Shown: one piece after another, positions 47,481 to 57,085 of the stretch
Position numbering within the stretch: the first letter of the stretch is position 1
Layout of the letters: every line of letters starts with the position of its first letter
Assembly: GCF_003261175.1 (NCBI RefSeq)
Contig: NZ_QLNP01000098.1
Coordinates: 310,001 to 374,000 of the forward strand
DNA: 64,000 nt
Source of the DNA: Arthrobacter globiformis
GTDB lineage: Bacteria > Actinomycetota > Actinomycetes > Actinomycetales > Micrococcaceae
Direction: 5' to 3'
The notes under the pieces: model-generated
Databases searched by the model: none
The model's input: the letters and a program-made list of their open reading frames with translations, nothing else
Told to the model about the DNA's origin: nothing
Made by a program: the position numbers and the translations under genes

Positions 47481-48764
47481 GTGATTTATCCAGCAGCAAC
47501 AGGAGACCGCCCGGCAGTAACGGGCCAGGCCGGGACGTCCCACGGTTTCAACCGGACGGCCCACGAACGCTCCGCCGTAATCGACCTCGAGGCCATCCGG
47601 CACAACGTCCGCAGGCTCGCCGCGGCCGCCGAACCGGCGAAGGTCATGGCAGTCGTCAAGGCCGACGCCTACGGCCACGGCGCGGTGCCGGTGGCGCGGG
47701 CGGCCCTCGAAGCCGGCGCCAGCTGGCTGGGCGTGGCACACATCTCCGAAGCGCTGGCGCTGCGCGCGGCAGGCATCGAAGCCCCGCTGCTCGCCTGGCT
47801 GCACACCCCGGACAGCAACTTCGGCGCCGCGGTGGCCGCCGGCGTCGACATCGGGTGTTCCGGCTGGGAGCTGGAACAGATCGTGGCCGCGGCCCGGGAA
47901 CAGGAACGGCCGGCGCGCGTCCACCTGAAGGTGGACACCGGACTGGGCCGCAACGGGGCCACCGTCGAGGTGTGGGACCGGCTGGTGGGCGAAGCCGTGG
48001 AGTATCAGGACCAGGGGCTGCTGCGCGTGGTGGGCATCTTCTCCCATCTTGCCGTGGCCGACGAACCCGAACGCCCGGAAACCGATGACCAGCTCGCCGC
48101 GTTCCGCGAGGTTCTGGCCATCGCCGAAGACGCCGGGGTGGACCCCGAAGTCCGCCACCTGGCCAACACCCCGGCCACGCTTTCCCGGCCGGACACGCAC
48201 TTCGACCTGGTGCGCGCGGGGCTCGGAATCTACGGCCTCTCGCCATTCGAGGGGCAGACTTCCGAGGAACTCGGCCTCCGCCCCGCGATGACCCTGCGCA
48301 CCGTCGTGTCCCATTGCAAGGACGTGCACTCCGGCCAGGGCGTCTCCTACGGCTTCAACTACCGCACCTCCGGCGCGAGCACGCTGGGGCTCATTCCGCT
48401 CGGATATGCCGACGGCGTTCCCCGCGTCGCCACCGGCGGCCCCGTCCGGGTGGAGGGCGTCACCTACCCCGTGGTGGGACGGATCGCCATGGACCAGATG
48501 GTGATTGACCTCGGCCCGCTGAACGTTTCCCGGGGCGGCCACAGCGTTCTCGGGGCAGAGGCCGTCCTCTTCGGCGACGGTGCCGACGGCGGCCCGACGG
48601 CCGATGACTGGGCCCGAGCCGCCGGCACCAACAACTACGAGATCGTCACCCGCATCAGCCCCCGCGTGCCCCGCACCTACATCAACGAATCGCCCAGGGG
48701 CCAAGGGCCGGCCGCCGAGTCGCCCGCCGGCGAATCGACCGCAACCGGAACGCCGGCGCCGTGA
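47481..48764 (+). CDS. alr: Alanine racemase
   Basis: 427 residues from GTG. PLP lysine Lys60 in VVKADAYGHG, substrate-side VSYGFNYRTSG, and C-terminal GRIAMDQMVIDL. A 28-residue N-terminal extension and a Pro/Glu/Ala-rich C-terminal tail flank the normal enzyme. Supplies D-alanine for peptidoglycan. Overlaps tsaE by 4 bp, heading the alr-tsaE-tsaB-rimI-tsaD operon. Confidence 0.96.
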   Translation: MIYPAATGDRPAVTGQAGTSHGFNRTAHERSAVIDLEAIRHNVRRLAAAAEPAKVMAVVKADAYGHGAVPVARAALEAGASWLGVAHISEALALRAAGIEAPLLAWLHTPDSNFGAAVAAGVDIGCSGWELEQIVAAAREQERPARVHLKVDTGLGRNGATVEVWDRLVGEAVEYQDQGLLRVVGIFSHLAVADEPERPETDDQLAAFREVLAIAEDAGVDPEVRHLANTPATLSRPDTHFDLVRAGLGIYGLSPFEGQTSEELGLRPAMTLRTVVSHCKDVHSGQGVSYGFNYRTSGASTLGLIPLGYADGVPRVATGGPVRVEGVTYPVVGRIAMDQMVIDLGPLNVSRGGHSVLGAEAVLFGDGADGGPTADDWARAAGTNNYEIVTRISPRVPRTYINESPRGQGPAAESPAGESTATGTPAP

Positions 48765-49363
48765 GCATCCCGGACACCGGCGGCATCCCGGAAACCGGCA
48801 ACGCTCCGCTGTGGGTCCAGACCCTGACGGTCACGACGGCGGACCAGACCCACGCACTCGGCGCGGCTCTGGCAGAGGTGCTCCGGGCGGGGGACCTCCT
48901 GGTGCTCACGGGCGAACTGGGCGCCGGCAAGACGACCTTCACGCAGGGCCTCGGCGAGGGCCTGGGCGTCCGCGAGGGCATCATTTCCCCGACGTTCGTG
49001 CTGGTGCGCATTCACCCCAACCTGCCCGACGGGTCGCGCCCGGGCGGGCCGGACCTGGTGCACGTGGACGCCTACCGGCTGGGATCGGCGTCGGAAATCG
49101 ACGACATCGACCTGGAGAACACGCTGGACTCCGCCGTGACCGTGGTGGAGTGGGGCCGCGACCGCGTGGAGCACCTGTCCGAGAGCCGGCTCGAGGTGGA
49201 GCTGCACCGCCAGCTGGGCGGCGCCACCGCGGCCCACCACACCGGGAACGGCGCCCTGGACTTCGAGTCCGAGGACGACGACGAACCCCGCACCATCATC
49301 ATCCGCGGCTTCGGGCCGCGCTGGGCCGAACAGCCCGTTCTCGCCGCGGAAGGAACCTCCTGA
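48761..49363 (+). CDS. tsaE: tRNA t6A synthesis ATPase TsaE
   Basis: 200 residues from GTG (GTGA overlap with alr). P-loop GELGAGKTTF (51-60), switch region SPTFVLVR, and VHVDAYRLGS and VEWGRDRVEHL. Energises the TsaB-TsaD complex. The C-terminal half is longer than in E. coli, with an acidic ESEDDDEP stretch, as often seen in actinobacteria. Shares one base with tsaB. Confidence 0.95.
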   Translation: MSIPDTGGIPETGNAPLWVQTLTVTTADQTHALGAALAEVLRAGDLLVLTGELGAGKTTFTQGLGEGLGVREGIISPTFVLVRIHPNLPDGSRPGGPDLVHVDAYRLGSASEIDDIDLENTLDSAVTVVEWGRDRVEHLSESRLEVELHRQLGGATAAHHTGNGALDFESEDDDEPRTIIIRGFGPRWAEQPVLAAEGTS

Positions 49364-50034
49364 TGCTCATTCTTGCCATTGACACCTCAGCCGTGGCCAG
49401 CGCAGCGCTGGTGTCGGACGACGCCCTGGAAGGCGTGGTGGGCAGCTTTTCCACCGAGGACACGAGGAGCCACGCCGAGGTCCTTGCGCCCGGAATCGAG
49501 CGGCTGCTGGCAGACGCCGAGGTGACCGGCGCGGACATCGACGCGATCGTTGTGGGCGTTGGCCCCGGCCCCTTCACCGGGCTCCGGTCCGGCATAGCGA
49601 CGGCGCGTACCCTGGCCTTTGTTTGGAATACACCACTGCACGGCATGATGAGCCTCGACGCCGTCGCCCTCGAGGTGGCCGAGTCCACCGATGCGCCGGC
49701 CGAGTTCCTCGTGGCCACGGACGCCCGGCGCAAAGAGGTCTACTGGGCGCGCTACACCCTGGCCGCCGGCCAGCTGCCAAAGCTCACGGACGGTCCGCAC
49801 GTGGGCTTCGCCGCAGACCTTCCCGACCTCCCGGCTTTCGGCGCGGGCGCAGGGCTCTACCCCGATGCCCTCCGTGCGGATCCCGACTTCAGCACTGAAC
49901 AGCCGGATGCGCTGTACCTGGGCCAGTTTGCGTTGGCGAGACTTGAAGCGGGCGAGGAGCTCCTGGACTCCACGCCGCTCTACCTCCGTGAATCCGACGC
50001 GCAGGTCCCCGGCCCCCGGAAGCGTGCCCTGTGA
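49363..50034 (+). CDS. tsaB: tRNA t6A synthesis protein TsaB
   Basis: 223 residues from ATG at 49363, within the tsaE stop (TGATG). LILAIDTSAVASAAL, VGVGPGPFTGLRSGIATARTL and DARRKEVYWARY are the TsaB (YeaZ) signatures of an ASKHA fold without a complete active site. Dimer scaffold for TsaD. Confidence 0.95.
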   Translation: MLILAIDTSAVASAALVSDDALEGVVGSFSTEDTRSHAEVLAPGIERLLADAEVTGADIDAIVVGVGPGPFTGLRSGIATARTLAFVWNTPLHGMMSLDAVALEVAESTDAPAEFLVATDARRKEVYWARYTLAAGQLPKLTDGPHVGFAADLPDLPAFGAGAGLYPDALRADPDFSTEQPDALYLGQFALARLEAGEELLDSTPLYLRESDAQVPGPRKRAL

Positions 50035-50630
50035 ACCGGCTGCCCCGCCAGCTGGACTCGGGCGTGACCATCCGCGACATGCTTCCTGCGGACATCCCTG
50101 CCGTCCACGAGCTGGAGGTCCGGCTGTTCCCGGTGGACGCATGGCCGCTGCAGATGTTCTGGGACGAACTGGTGCAGCCCGAAACCCGCCGGTACTTCGT
50201 GGCCGAGGCTGCGGACGGCATCGTCGGCTATGCGGGACTGATGTGCGTGGAGCCGATCGCCGACGTCCAGACCATCGCCGTGGTTCCCGAATATGAGGGC
50301 AGGGGAATCGGCACGGCGCTCCTCACCGACCTGATCGCCGAGGGGCGGCGCCGCGGCGCAGCCGACATCCTGCTCGAGGTCCGGGCCGACAACCCGCGCG
50401 CCCAGCAGCTGTACATCCGCTTCGGCTTCGAACAGATCCACGTGCGGAAAAGGTACTACCGCGACGGCGTCGATGCCCTGATCATGCGGCTTCAGCTGGA
50501 GGACGTGCTCGCTGTGCACCAGGACATCGTGCACCGGGACACCGTCCACGAAGCCGGACCCCAGCCTGTGCAGACTGACGAAGCCGGCCCCGCCGGCGAG
50601 ACCGCTCCCATGGAGGAAGACCAGAAATGA
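50031..50630 (+). CDS. rimI: Ribosomal-protein-S18-alanine N-acetyltransferase
   Basis: 199 residues from GTG (GTGA overlap with tsaB). GNAT fold with acetyl-CoA loop [14 protein letters not shown], and [27 protein letters not shown], the RimI signature. About 40 extra C-terminal residues, rich in Glu, His and Pro, extend beyond the family. Overlaps tsaD by 4 bp. Confidence 0.93.
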   Translation: MNRLPRQLDSGVTIRDMLPADIPAVHELEVRLFPVDAWPLQMFWDELVQPETRRYFVAEAADGIVGYAGLMCVEPIADVQTIAVVPEYEGRGIGTALLTDLIAEGRRRGAADILLEVRADNPRAQQLYIRFGFEQIHVRKRYYRDGVDALIMRLQLEDVLAVHQDIVHRDTVHEAGPQPVQTDEAGPAGETAPMEEDQK

Positions 50631-51799
50631 ACCGCTCGCAGCCGTTGGTACTCGGCATTGAGTCATCGTGCGACGAAACGGGCGTAGGCATCGTCCGCGG
50701 CGCCGACCTCCTGACCAACACGGTGTCCTCATCGATGGAGGAGCATGTCCGCTTTGGCGGCGTCATCCCCGAAATTGCCTCGCGCGCCCACCTGGACGCC
50801 TTCGTTCCAGCCCTGCAGGCCGCCCTGACCGAAGCGGACGTGACGCTGGACGAGATCGACGCCATCGCCGTGACGTCCGGTCCGGGGCTGGCGGGCGCCC
50901 TGATGGTCGGGGTGTGCGCCGCCAAGGCGCTCGCCCTGGCCACGGGCAAGCCGCTCTACGCCATCAACCACCTCGTCGCCCATGTGGGGGTCGGCCTGCT
51001 CAACGCGCGGCCCGGCGCCGCCAACACAGGCAACACCGGCGGCGACACTGAAAGGCCGGTACTTCCCGAGAACCTCGGCGCCCTGCTGGTTTCCGGCGGG
51101 CACACCGAGATTTTGCGCATCCGCAGCATCACTGACGACGTCGAGCTGCTCGGTTCAACCATCGACGACGCCGCCGGCGAGGCGTACGACAAGGTCGCCA
51201 GGATCCTCGGCCTGGGCTACCCCGGCGGCCCGGCCATTGACCGGCTGGCCCGCGAGGGCAACGCCAAGGCCATCCGGTTCCCGCGCGGACTGACGCAGCC
51301 GAAATACATGGGCACCGCGGAAGACCCCGGCAAGCACCGCTACGACTGGTCCTTCAGTGGACTGAAGACCGCGGTGGCCCGCTGCGTGGAGCAGTTCGAA
51401 GCCGCGGGCGATCCCGTGCCGGTGGCGGACATCGCGGCCGCATTCCAGGAAGCCGTGGTGGACGTCATCACATCCAAGGCGGTTCTGGCCTGCCGGGAGC
51501 GTGGCATCACGGACGTGCTGCTGGGCGGGGGAGTGGCCGCCAATTCGCGGCTCCGGCAGCTGACCGAACAGCGCTGCTCTGCCGCCGGCATCACGCTGCA
51601 CGTTCCGCCGCTGGACCTGTGCACGGACAACGGCGCGATGGTGGCGGCGCTCGGGGCGCAGCTGGTCATGGCCGGCATTGAACCCAGCGGCATCAATTTC
51701 GCGCCGGACTCGTCCATGCCGGTGACCACGGTGTCAGCGCCAAGTGAGTCGCAGATCAGGGCGTTCTCGGCGCTGGGAACGCCCTCAACTGCTACTTAG
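50627..51799 (+). CDS. tsaD: tRNA N6-adenosine threonylcarbamoyltransferase TsaD
   Basis: 390 residues. [28 protein letters not shown], metal ligands His115 and His119 in [17 protein letters not shown], and [12 protein letters not shown]. Transfers the threonylcarbamoyl group to A37 of ANN-decoding tRNAs. Last gene of the operon and convergent, 5 bp apart, with the next gene; no room for a terminator between them. Confidence 0.97.
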   Translation: MNRSQPLVLGIESSCDETGVGIVRGADLLTNTVSSSMEEHVRFGGVIPEIASRAHLDAFVPALQAALTEADVTLDEIDAIAVTSGPGLAGALMVGVCAAKALALATGKPLYAINHLVAHVGVGLLNARPGAANTGNTGGDTERPVLPENLGALLVSGGHTEILRIRSITDDVELLGSTIDDAAGEAYDKVARILGLGYPGGPAIDRLAREGNAKAIRFPRGLTQPKYMGTAEDPGKHRYDWSFSGLKTAVARCVEQFEAAGDPVPVADIAAAFQEAVVDVITSKAVLACRERGITDVLLGGGVAANSRLRQLTEQRCSAAGITLHVPPLDLCTDNGAMVAALGAQLVMAGIEPSGINFAPDSSMPVTTVSAPSESQIRAFSALGTPSTAT

Positions 51800-51804
51800 T
51801 CGGG

Positions 51805-52956
51805 TTACGCGGTGGGCCCGTTCCGCATCTGCTTCACGAGGTCGAGGACCACGGCCTGGAGGTTGCCGCCGCTTTCGGCGGCCACCCGCCGCTGGCGCTG
51901 GTATCCGGCGCCGCGGCTGATGATCTTTTCGACGTCGGCCAGCTCATCCGGGCAGCCCAGCTTCGCGGCGATCGGTTCGAGCCGGTTGAGCGTCTCCAGC
52001 AGGTGGTCGGTGACGAGCCGCTCGTTGCCCTCGGCGTCGAGGATGATGATCGCATCCATGCCGTAGCGGGCGGCCCGCCATTTGTTTTCCTGGACGTGCC
52101 AGGGCGGCATGGTGGGGATGCTGCCGCCGGCGTCGAGGATGCTGGAGAATTCGTGGACCAGGCACTGCGTCAGGGCCGCCACGGCGCCCACTTCCTCGAG
52201 CGTGGCCAGGCCGTCGCAGATGCGCATTTCAATAGTTCCGAGGGCCGGCACCGGGCGGATGTCCCAGCGGATCTCCGAGATGGTGTCGATCACGCCGGTG
52301 GTAAACATGTCCTGGACGTAGGACTCGTACTCTTCCCAGCTGGCGAACTGGAAGGGCAGACCCGCCGTCGGCAGCTGCTGGAACATGAGGGCGCGGTGCG
52401 AGGCGTAGCCGGTGTCCTCGCCGCCCCAGAACGGGCTGGACGCGGACAGGGCCTGGAAATGCGGGAAGTAGTTGACCAGGCCGTCCAACACGGGCAAGAC
52501 TTTGTCGCGCCGGTCCAGGCCGACGTGAACGTGTACCCCGTAGATCACCATCTGCCGGCCCCACCACTGTGTGCGGTCGATCAGCTTGGCGTAGCGTTCC
52601 TTATCCGTGACCGGCTGCAGCTGCGGCGGGCTGAACGGGTGGCTTCCAGCGCAGAACACTTCCACGCCCATCGGGTCCGTGACTTCGCGAAGGGCAGCCA
52701 GGGAGCGGGCGAGGTCTTCCTTCGCTTCCGCGGCGGTCTCGCAGATGCCGGTAACCAGCTCCACGGTATTAAGGAGCAGCTCCTGCTTGATGTGGGGGTG
52801 CTCGTCATCCTCGTTCAGCTCGGGGTGCCGTGCCACGACCCCGCGCAGGACCTCGTTGGCCACCGACGACAGTTCACCGGTCTGCGCATCCACCAGCGCG
52901 AGTTCCCATTCCACACCAAGAGTTGATTGCCTGGATGAAGCGAAATCAATCTTCAT
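51805..52956 (-). CDS. YbdK-like carboxylate-amine ligase (GCS2 family)
   Basis: 383 residues from ATG at 52956 with GAGGAA upstream. STLGVEWELALVD, KQELLLNTVELVTG, YGVHVHVGL and RPVPALGTIEMRICD are typical of glutamate-cysteine ligase family 2. Family members in actinobacteria include weak glutamate-cysteine ligases and EgtA-like proteins. In a mycothiol producer the true substrate is open; the ATP-dependent amide ligation is the safe part. Confidence 0.9.
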   Translation of the reverse strand: MKIDFASSRQSTLGVEWELALVDAQTGELSSVANEVLRGVVARHPELNEDDEHPHIKQELLLNTVELVTGICETAAEAKEDLARSLAALREVTDPMGVEVFCAGSHPFSPPQLQPVTDKERYAKLIDRTQWWGRQMVIYGVHVHVGLDRRDKVLPVLDGLVNYFPHFQALSASSPFWGGEDTGYASHRALMFQQLPTAGLPFQFASWEEYESYVQDMFTTGVIDTISEIRWDIRPVPALGTIEMRICDGLATLEEVGAVAALTQCLVHEFSSILDAGGSIPTMPPWHVQENKWRAARYGMDAIIILDAEGNERLVTDHLLETLNRLEPIAAKLGCPDELADVEKIISRGAGYQRQRRVAAESGGNLQAVVLDLVKQMRNGPTA

Positions 52957-53058
52957 GTGTTCCTCGCTGTGTGCTGGCCTAATGACGTCGGGTCCGGTCG
53001 CCGTCCGTTCCTGGCGAACGGCTGGCAGGGGAACGGTCATCCAAGTCTAGTGCAGGGG

Positions 53059-53064
53059 TAGCAT
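53059..53064 (+). promoter_or_regulatory. -10 box for the GH3 lipoprotein gene
   Basis: TAGCAT, 7 nt before the ATG at 53072; supports this start over the ATG at 53147. Confidence 0.45.
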
Positions 53065-53071
53065 CGAGGTG

Positions 53072-54883
53072 ATGGCTTGGCTACACAGGGCGCGTGAGAG
53101 TGTTCACACCACGAGCCGCCCCAAATCCCCCAGGAAACGTCCCGGCATGGCACCTGCGCGCAACGCACCGGCGGCGTCTGCGGCAGCGCTCGCCGCGCTG
53201 TTCGCCGTTGCGTCGTGCACGCCGGCAGCACCCGAACCAGGAGAGGGTGCGACGACGGCCCCCGCGGCTTCCGCTTCCGGCTCACCGCAGGCGGCAGAGA
53301 GTTCTTCACCGCGCTCCGGTGCACCCCAGACAACTACACAGAGTCCGGCCCCGTTCACGGCGGCGCCCGCACCCAAGGACAGGGCGGCGCTCGGCTGGGG
53401 CCCGCAGCAGCGGGACGCCGACGCCGCCGCCGCGGCCGTGGCCAAAATGACCCTGGAGGAGAAGGCCGGGCAGGTGCTCCTGCCCTTCTACACCGGCCTT
53501 GACCATGAAGCCCAGGCTGCAGCGGTGGAACGGCTCCACTTTGCCGGCTCCATGATCATGGCCGACAACGTGCCCGGAACAGCCACCGGCCTGGTGGACG
53601 TCCCGGCGCTGGCCGGTGTGACGCGCCGGCTGGACGAGGCGTCCCGTTCCGGCGGCCGCACCTGGCCCGGCCTGATTGGCGTTGACCAGGAAGGCGGAGC
53701 GGTGAGCCGCGTCGGCGCCCCGCTGACCCGCTGGCCTACTCCCATGAGCTACGGCGCGGCCGGCAGCGTGCCCCTCGCCGCCGAGGCCGGCGCCGGGCTG
53801 GCGGCGGAACTCGCGCCGCTTGGCTTCACCGTGGACTTCGCGCCCGCGGCGGACGTCACGATGGGCCCCGCCGATCCCACCATCGGCGCGCGCTCCATGT
53901 CCGCTGACGCCCGTGCCGCGGCATCGCTGAGTGCCGGCTTCGCCACAGGCATGCTGGCCGGCGGAGTGCTGCCGACAGTCAAGCATTTTCCCGGGCACGG
54001 TTCGGTGACCACCGATTCCCACAAGGATCTCCCCGTCCAGAACGCCACCCTCGCGCAGCTCAAGGCGCGGGACTGGAAGCCGTTCCAGTCCGCGGTGAAG
54101 GCAGGAGCGCCGATGGTCATGACCGGCCACATCGCCGTGCGTGCCCTTGACCCGGGCGTGCCCGCGTCCCTCTCGAAGGCGACCTATTCGGCGCTCCGCG
54201 GCCTGGGCTTCAAGGGCGTGGCGGTCACCGACGGGCTGAACATGGGCGCGGTGGCAGACCGCTACCCCCACGGTTCCGCAGCGCCGGCCGCGCTGGCAGC
54301 CGGGGCGGACCTGCTGCTGATGCCCGCGGACGCCGCTGCCGCGCATGCCGCCGTCGTCCGGGCGGTTAGCGGGGGGAAGCTCCCGGTGTCACGCCTCGAG
54401 GAGGCCGCCCGCCGGGTGGTCACCATGATGATTTGGCGCGGACGGACCGCGCAGCCGAAGCCCACGGCGGGACCGGGCGCCGGGGAGGCGCTTTCGGCGA
54501 AGATCTCTGCCCGGGCCATCACCGTGGTCTCGGGGAAATGCAGGGGTGCGTCCGTGGCCGGCCACGTGCGGGTGGCGGGCGGCACGGCGGTGGACCGGGC
54601 CCGCTTCGCCGCCGCAGCCAAGGACTCAGGGATCGCGCTCGGAACGGGGCCGCTGGTTACCCTGATCGGCTACGGCGGCGCCCCCGCGAAAGGCGACATT
54701 GCGGTGGCCCTGGATGCCCCGTGGCCCCTGGCGCAGTCCGTCGCGCCCACGAAGATCGCCCTCTACGGCCGCACGCCCGGGGCGTACAAGGCGCTGCTGG
54801 CCGTCCTGGCGGGGAAGGCCACCGCCCCCGGAAAGCTGCCGGCCGCCGTCGGGCCCTACCGGGCCGGCACGGGCTGCAGGTGA
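53072..54883 (+). CDS. Family 3 glycoside hydrolase lipoprotein (NagZ-like)
   Basis: 603 residues. Basic N-terminus, hydrophobic AALAALFAVASC with a lipobox Cys near 50, then a Ser/Ala/Thr-rich linker (about 51-110). GH3 domain with GVDQEGGAVSRVG, PTVKHFPGHGSVTTDSH (the His-Asp type acid/base loop of NagZ-like enzymes) and nucleophile Asp in VAVTDGLNMGAV. Likely beta-N-acetylglucosaminidase acting on cell-wall fragments outside the membrane. A C-terminal domain of about 120 residues beyond the barrel is not recognised. Confidence 0.88.
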   Translation: MAWLHRARESVHTTSRPKSPRKRPGMAPARNAPAASAAALAALFAVASCTPAAPEPGEGATTAPAASASGSPQAAESSSPRSGAPQTTTQSPAPFTAAPAPKDRAALGWGPQQRDADAAAAAVAKMTLEEKAGQVLLPFYTGLDHEAQAAAVERLHFAGSMIMADNVPGTATGLVDVPALAGVTRRLDEASRSGGRTWPGLIGVDQEGGAVSRVGAPLTRWPTPMSYGAAGSVPLAAEAGAGLAAELAPLGFTVDFAPAADVTMGPADPTIGARSMSADARAAASLSAGFATGMLAGGVLPTVKHFPGHGSVTTDSHKDLPVQNATLAQLKARDWKPFQSAVKAGAPMVMTGHIAVRALDPGVPASLSKATYSALRGLGFKGVAVTDGLNMGAVADRYPHGSAAPAALAAGADLLLMPADAAAAHAAVVRAVSGGKLPVSRLEEAARRVVTMMIWRGRTAQPKPTAGPGAGEALSAKISARAITVVSGKCRGASVAGHVRVAGGTAVDRARFAAAAKDSGIALGTGPLVTLIGYGGAPAKGDIAVALDAPWPLAQSVAPTKIALYGRTPGAYKALLAVLAGKATAPGKLPAAVGPYRAGTGCR

Positions 54884-54925
54884 CAGCTGCCGGTAATAAA
54901 GCCAGCCCCGCCGTTTAATGGAGGG

Positions 54926-55753
54926 GTGCCGATTCTCAATAAAGACATGACCCTGTGCATTTCCCTCTCGGCCCGGCCGAGCAACAACGGGACCCGCTTC
55001 CACAACCACCTGTACGACCAGTTGGGCCTGAACTGGATCTACAAGGCCTTCGCGCCCACCGACCTGGCCCAGGCGATCGCGGGCGTCCGCGGCCTGGGGA
55101 TCCGGGGCTGCGCCGTCTCCATGCCCTACAAGGAGGACGTGATCGCCCTGGTGGACGCCATGGACCCGTCCGCCAAGGCCATCGATTCCGTCAACACCAT
55201 CGTCAATGACGGCGGGCACCTGACCGCGTACAACACGGACTACACGGCGATCGAGCAGCTGCTGCAGCGCAACGCCGTGCCTTCGGAGTCCTCGGTGCTG
55301 CTCAAGGGCGCCGGCGGCATGGCCAAGGCCACGGCCGCGGCCCTGCGCGACGCGGGGTTCAAGGACGTGACCATCATCGCCCGCAACGAAGCGACCGGCC
55401 GGGCGCTCGCCGAGCTCTACGGCTTTGCCTGGCGCGCGGAGCTGGGCACGGGCGCGGAGGCAACGGCGGACATGGTCATCAACGTCACGCCCGTGGGGAT
55501 GGCCGGGGGACCGGAGGCGGACGCGCTGTCTTTCCCCACCGAAACCATCGAAGCCGCCAAGATCGTCTTCGACGTCGTGGCACTGCCCGCGGAAACGCCG
55601 CTCATCAAGGCGGCGCGGGCGGCCGGCAAGCAGGTCATCACCGGTGCCGAGGTTGCCACGATCCAGGCGCTGGAGCAGTTTGTGCTGTACACGGGAATCC
55701 GCCCCACCGAGCAGCAGGTCCGGGACGCCGAGGCGTTCGTCCGCGCCCAGTAG
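54926..55753 (+). CDS. Shikimate 5-dehydrogenase-like protein
   Basis: 275 residues from GTG; GGAGG overlaps the start region and TTTAAT lies 7 nt before it. LSLSARPSNNGTRFHNHLY, CAVSMPYKEDVI (the catalytic Lys), NTDYTAIEQLL and GAGGMAKATAAAL for NADP binding. The SARPSN start fits the HI0607/SdhL branch rather than true AroE, so a role in the main shikimate pathway is uncertain. Confidence 0.85.
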   Translation: MPILNKDMTLCISLSARPSNNGTRFHNHLYDQLGLNWIYKAFAPTDLAQAIAGVRGLGIRGCAVSMPYKEDVIALVDAMDPSAKAIDSVNTIVNDGGHLTAYNTDYTAIEQLLQRNAVPSESSVLLKGAGGMAKATAAALRDAGFKDVTIIARNEATGRALAELYGFAWRAELGTGAEATADMVINVTPVGMAGGPEADALSFPTETIEAAKIVFDVVALPAETPLIKAARAAGKQVITGAEVATIQALEQFVLYTGIRPTEQQVRDAEAFVRAQ

Positions 55754-55776
55754 GTCCTGTACCAGTAGGTCCTGTA
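55747..55776. repeat. 15-bp tandem duplication over the stop of the shikimate dehydrogenase-like gene
   Basis: CCAGTAGGTCCTGTA twice, back to back. The first copy carries the TAG stop. Only the first copy affects the protein end. Confidence 0.8.
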
Positions 55777-55788
55777 ACAGCCAGAGGG

Positions 55789-57030
55789 TTACAAGGGCTC
55801 CACGGAGACAGCCACTCTTTCCTCCCCGATCCGGGTGAGGACCAGGGTGGCTGTCTTTTTGCCCGCGGCCTTGCCGCCCGCTTTACCCGCCCCCTTGCCT
55901 GCCGGCAGTAGCTGCTTGCGCAGCTCCTCCGGGGTGACGGACGTGCCGCGCTTCTTGATGTCCAAAACGCCGACGCCGTTCTGCCGGACCCAGGCCTTGA
56001 GCGCCTTGACGTTGAACGGCATGACCTCCAGGACCCGGTAGGCCCGGGCGTACGGAGTTTCCACCAGCTCGGGGGCGCAGATGTAGGCGATGTGCTCGTC
56101 CACGAGATGGCCGCCCAGACCGATGGCGAGGTCGGCCACGAGCCCGGCACGGATGACAGCGCCGTCCGGCTCATAGAGGAAACCCTCCACCGGGCCCACG
56201 GGGGCCACGGGTCCGGCGTCGAACTCCTCCCCGCTAGTGAGTTCGGCGGCGCCGTCCGGACCGATGACCAGGGCGGCCCGGCGGATTCCCGGGCGGGCCA
56301 CGGCGTTGAACCACAGCGCCACTTCAGTGACGTCGCCGCCCACCGAGACCCACTGCGCCTCGCAGCCGGCAGGCACCGACTCGTGCGGCATGCCGGGGCC
56401 CATTTTGACGCCAACGGCGCGCCCCGCGGCGGCCAGCGACTCCACGAAGGACAGCGGCGGCGAGAATGCTTCGGGGTCCCAGATCCGCTTGGTGCCGGAC
56501 GTGGTGGTGGTGCGCCGGGCGGGGTCCAGCCAGACGCCGGCCCCGGCCTCCAGCTCCACCGACGTTGCGTCCGAATGGACCACCGTGGCGTGTGGAAAGG
56601 GAATGAGGTTGATCGTGGCGCAGGCGGCCGTGGTCTCGTCGACCTCGACGGCGGTCACGGCGATGTCCAGCGATGCCAGGGCCATGGCATCCGCGCCGAG
56701 GCCGCAGCCCAGATCGGCAACGTGGCGCACGCCGGCCTGGGCAAAGCGCTGGGCGTGCCGGGCAGCGACGTTGAGCCGGGTGGCCTGCTCCAGTCCGGCC
56801 TGGGTGAAGAGCATCTGCCGGGCAAACTCGCCGAACTTGGCCTCGGCCCTGGTCCGGAGCCGTGACTGCGTCAGGACAGCGGACACGAGTTCGGGGGAGT
56901 GGCCGGCCTTGCGGAGGCTTGAATTGAGGCTGAAGGAGTCGTCTTCCCGGTAGGGTCCGAGCGAGGCCAGCAGCTCCCATCCTTCTTCTGTGAGGAGCGG
57001 GGCGATCTGGTCCTGCGGTGCTTCAGACAT
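55789..57030 (-). CDS. Class I SAM-dependent methyltransferase with THUMP-like domain
   Basis: 413 residues. SAM-binding VADLGCGLGADAMAL, acidic VTAVEVDE, and a WLDPARR motif where N-methyltransferases have a D/N-P-P-Y-type catalytic motif. The C-terminal part is THUMP-like (ICAPELVETPYARAYRVLEV), suggesting an RNA substrate, with a Lys/Gly/Ala-rich insert (KGAGKAGGKAAGKK). TAGGCT lies 7 nt before the ATG. Substrate unknown. Confidence 0.85.
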   Translation of the reverse strand: MSEAPQDQIAPLLTEEGWELLASLGPYREDDSFSLNSSLRKAGHSPELVSAVLTQSRLRTRAEAKFGEFARQMLFTQAGLEQATRLNVAARHAQRFAQAGVRHVADLGCGLGADAMALASLDIAVTAVEVDETTAACATINLIPFPHATVVHSDATSVELEAGAGVWLDPARRTTTTSGTKRIWDPEAFSPPLSFVESLAAAGRAVGVKMGPGMPHESVPAGCEAQWVSVGGDVTEVALWFNAVARPGIRRAALVIGPDGAAELTSGEEFDAGPVAPVGPVEGFLYEPDGAVIRAGLVADLAIGLGGHLVDEHIAYICAPELVETPYARAYRVLEVMPFNVKALKAWVRQNGVGVLDIKKRGTSVTPEELRKQLLPAGKGAGKAGGKAAGKKTATLVLTRIGEERVAVSVEPL

Positions 57031-57037
57031 GGGATCA

Positions 57038-57043
57038 AGCCTA
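57038..57043 (-). promoter_or_regulatory. -10 box for the methyltransferase gene
   Basis: TAGGCT on the minus strand, 7 nt before the ATG; leaderless style. Confidence 0.5.
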
Positions 57044-57072
57044 GTGGAGCCGCTGCCCCAAGCTCTTCCCGA

Positions 57073-57078
57073 TAGGGT
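57073..57078 (+). promoter_or_regulatory. -10 box for the small membrane protein gene
   Basis: TAGGGT, 7 nt before the ATG at 57086; divergent partner of the box at 57038. Confidence 0.5.
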
Positions 57079-57085
57079 GGTCTGA

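Noticed and set aside
46188-48704. 838-codon open frame antisense to the PfkB kinase and alr
   Set aside because: Covers two well-supported genes on the opposite strand and has no conserved motif.
48580-49362. Possible N-terminal extension of TsaB in frame with upstream codons
   Set aside because: The extension overlaps all of tsaE in another frame and is low complexity; the ATG at 49363 gives the normal TsaB start.
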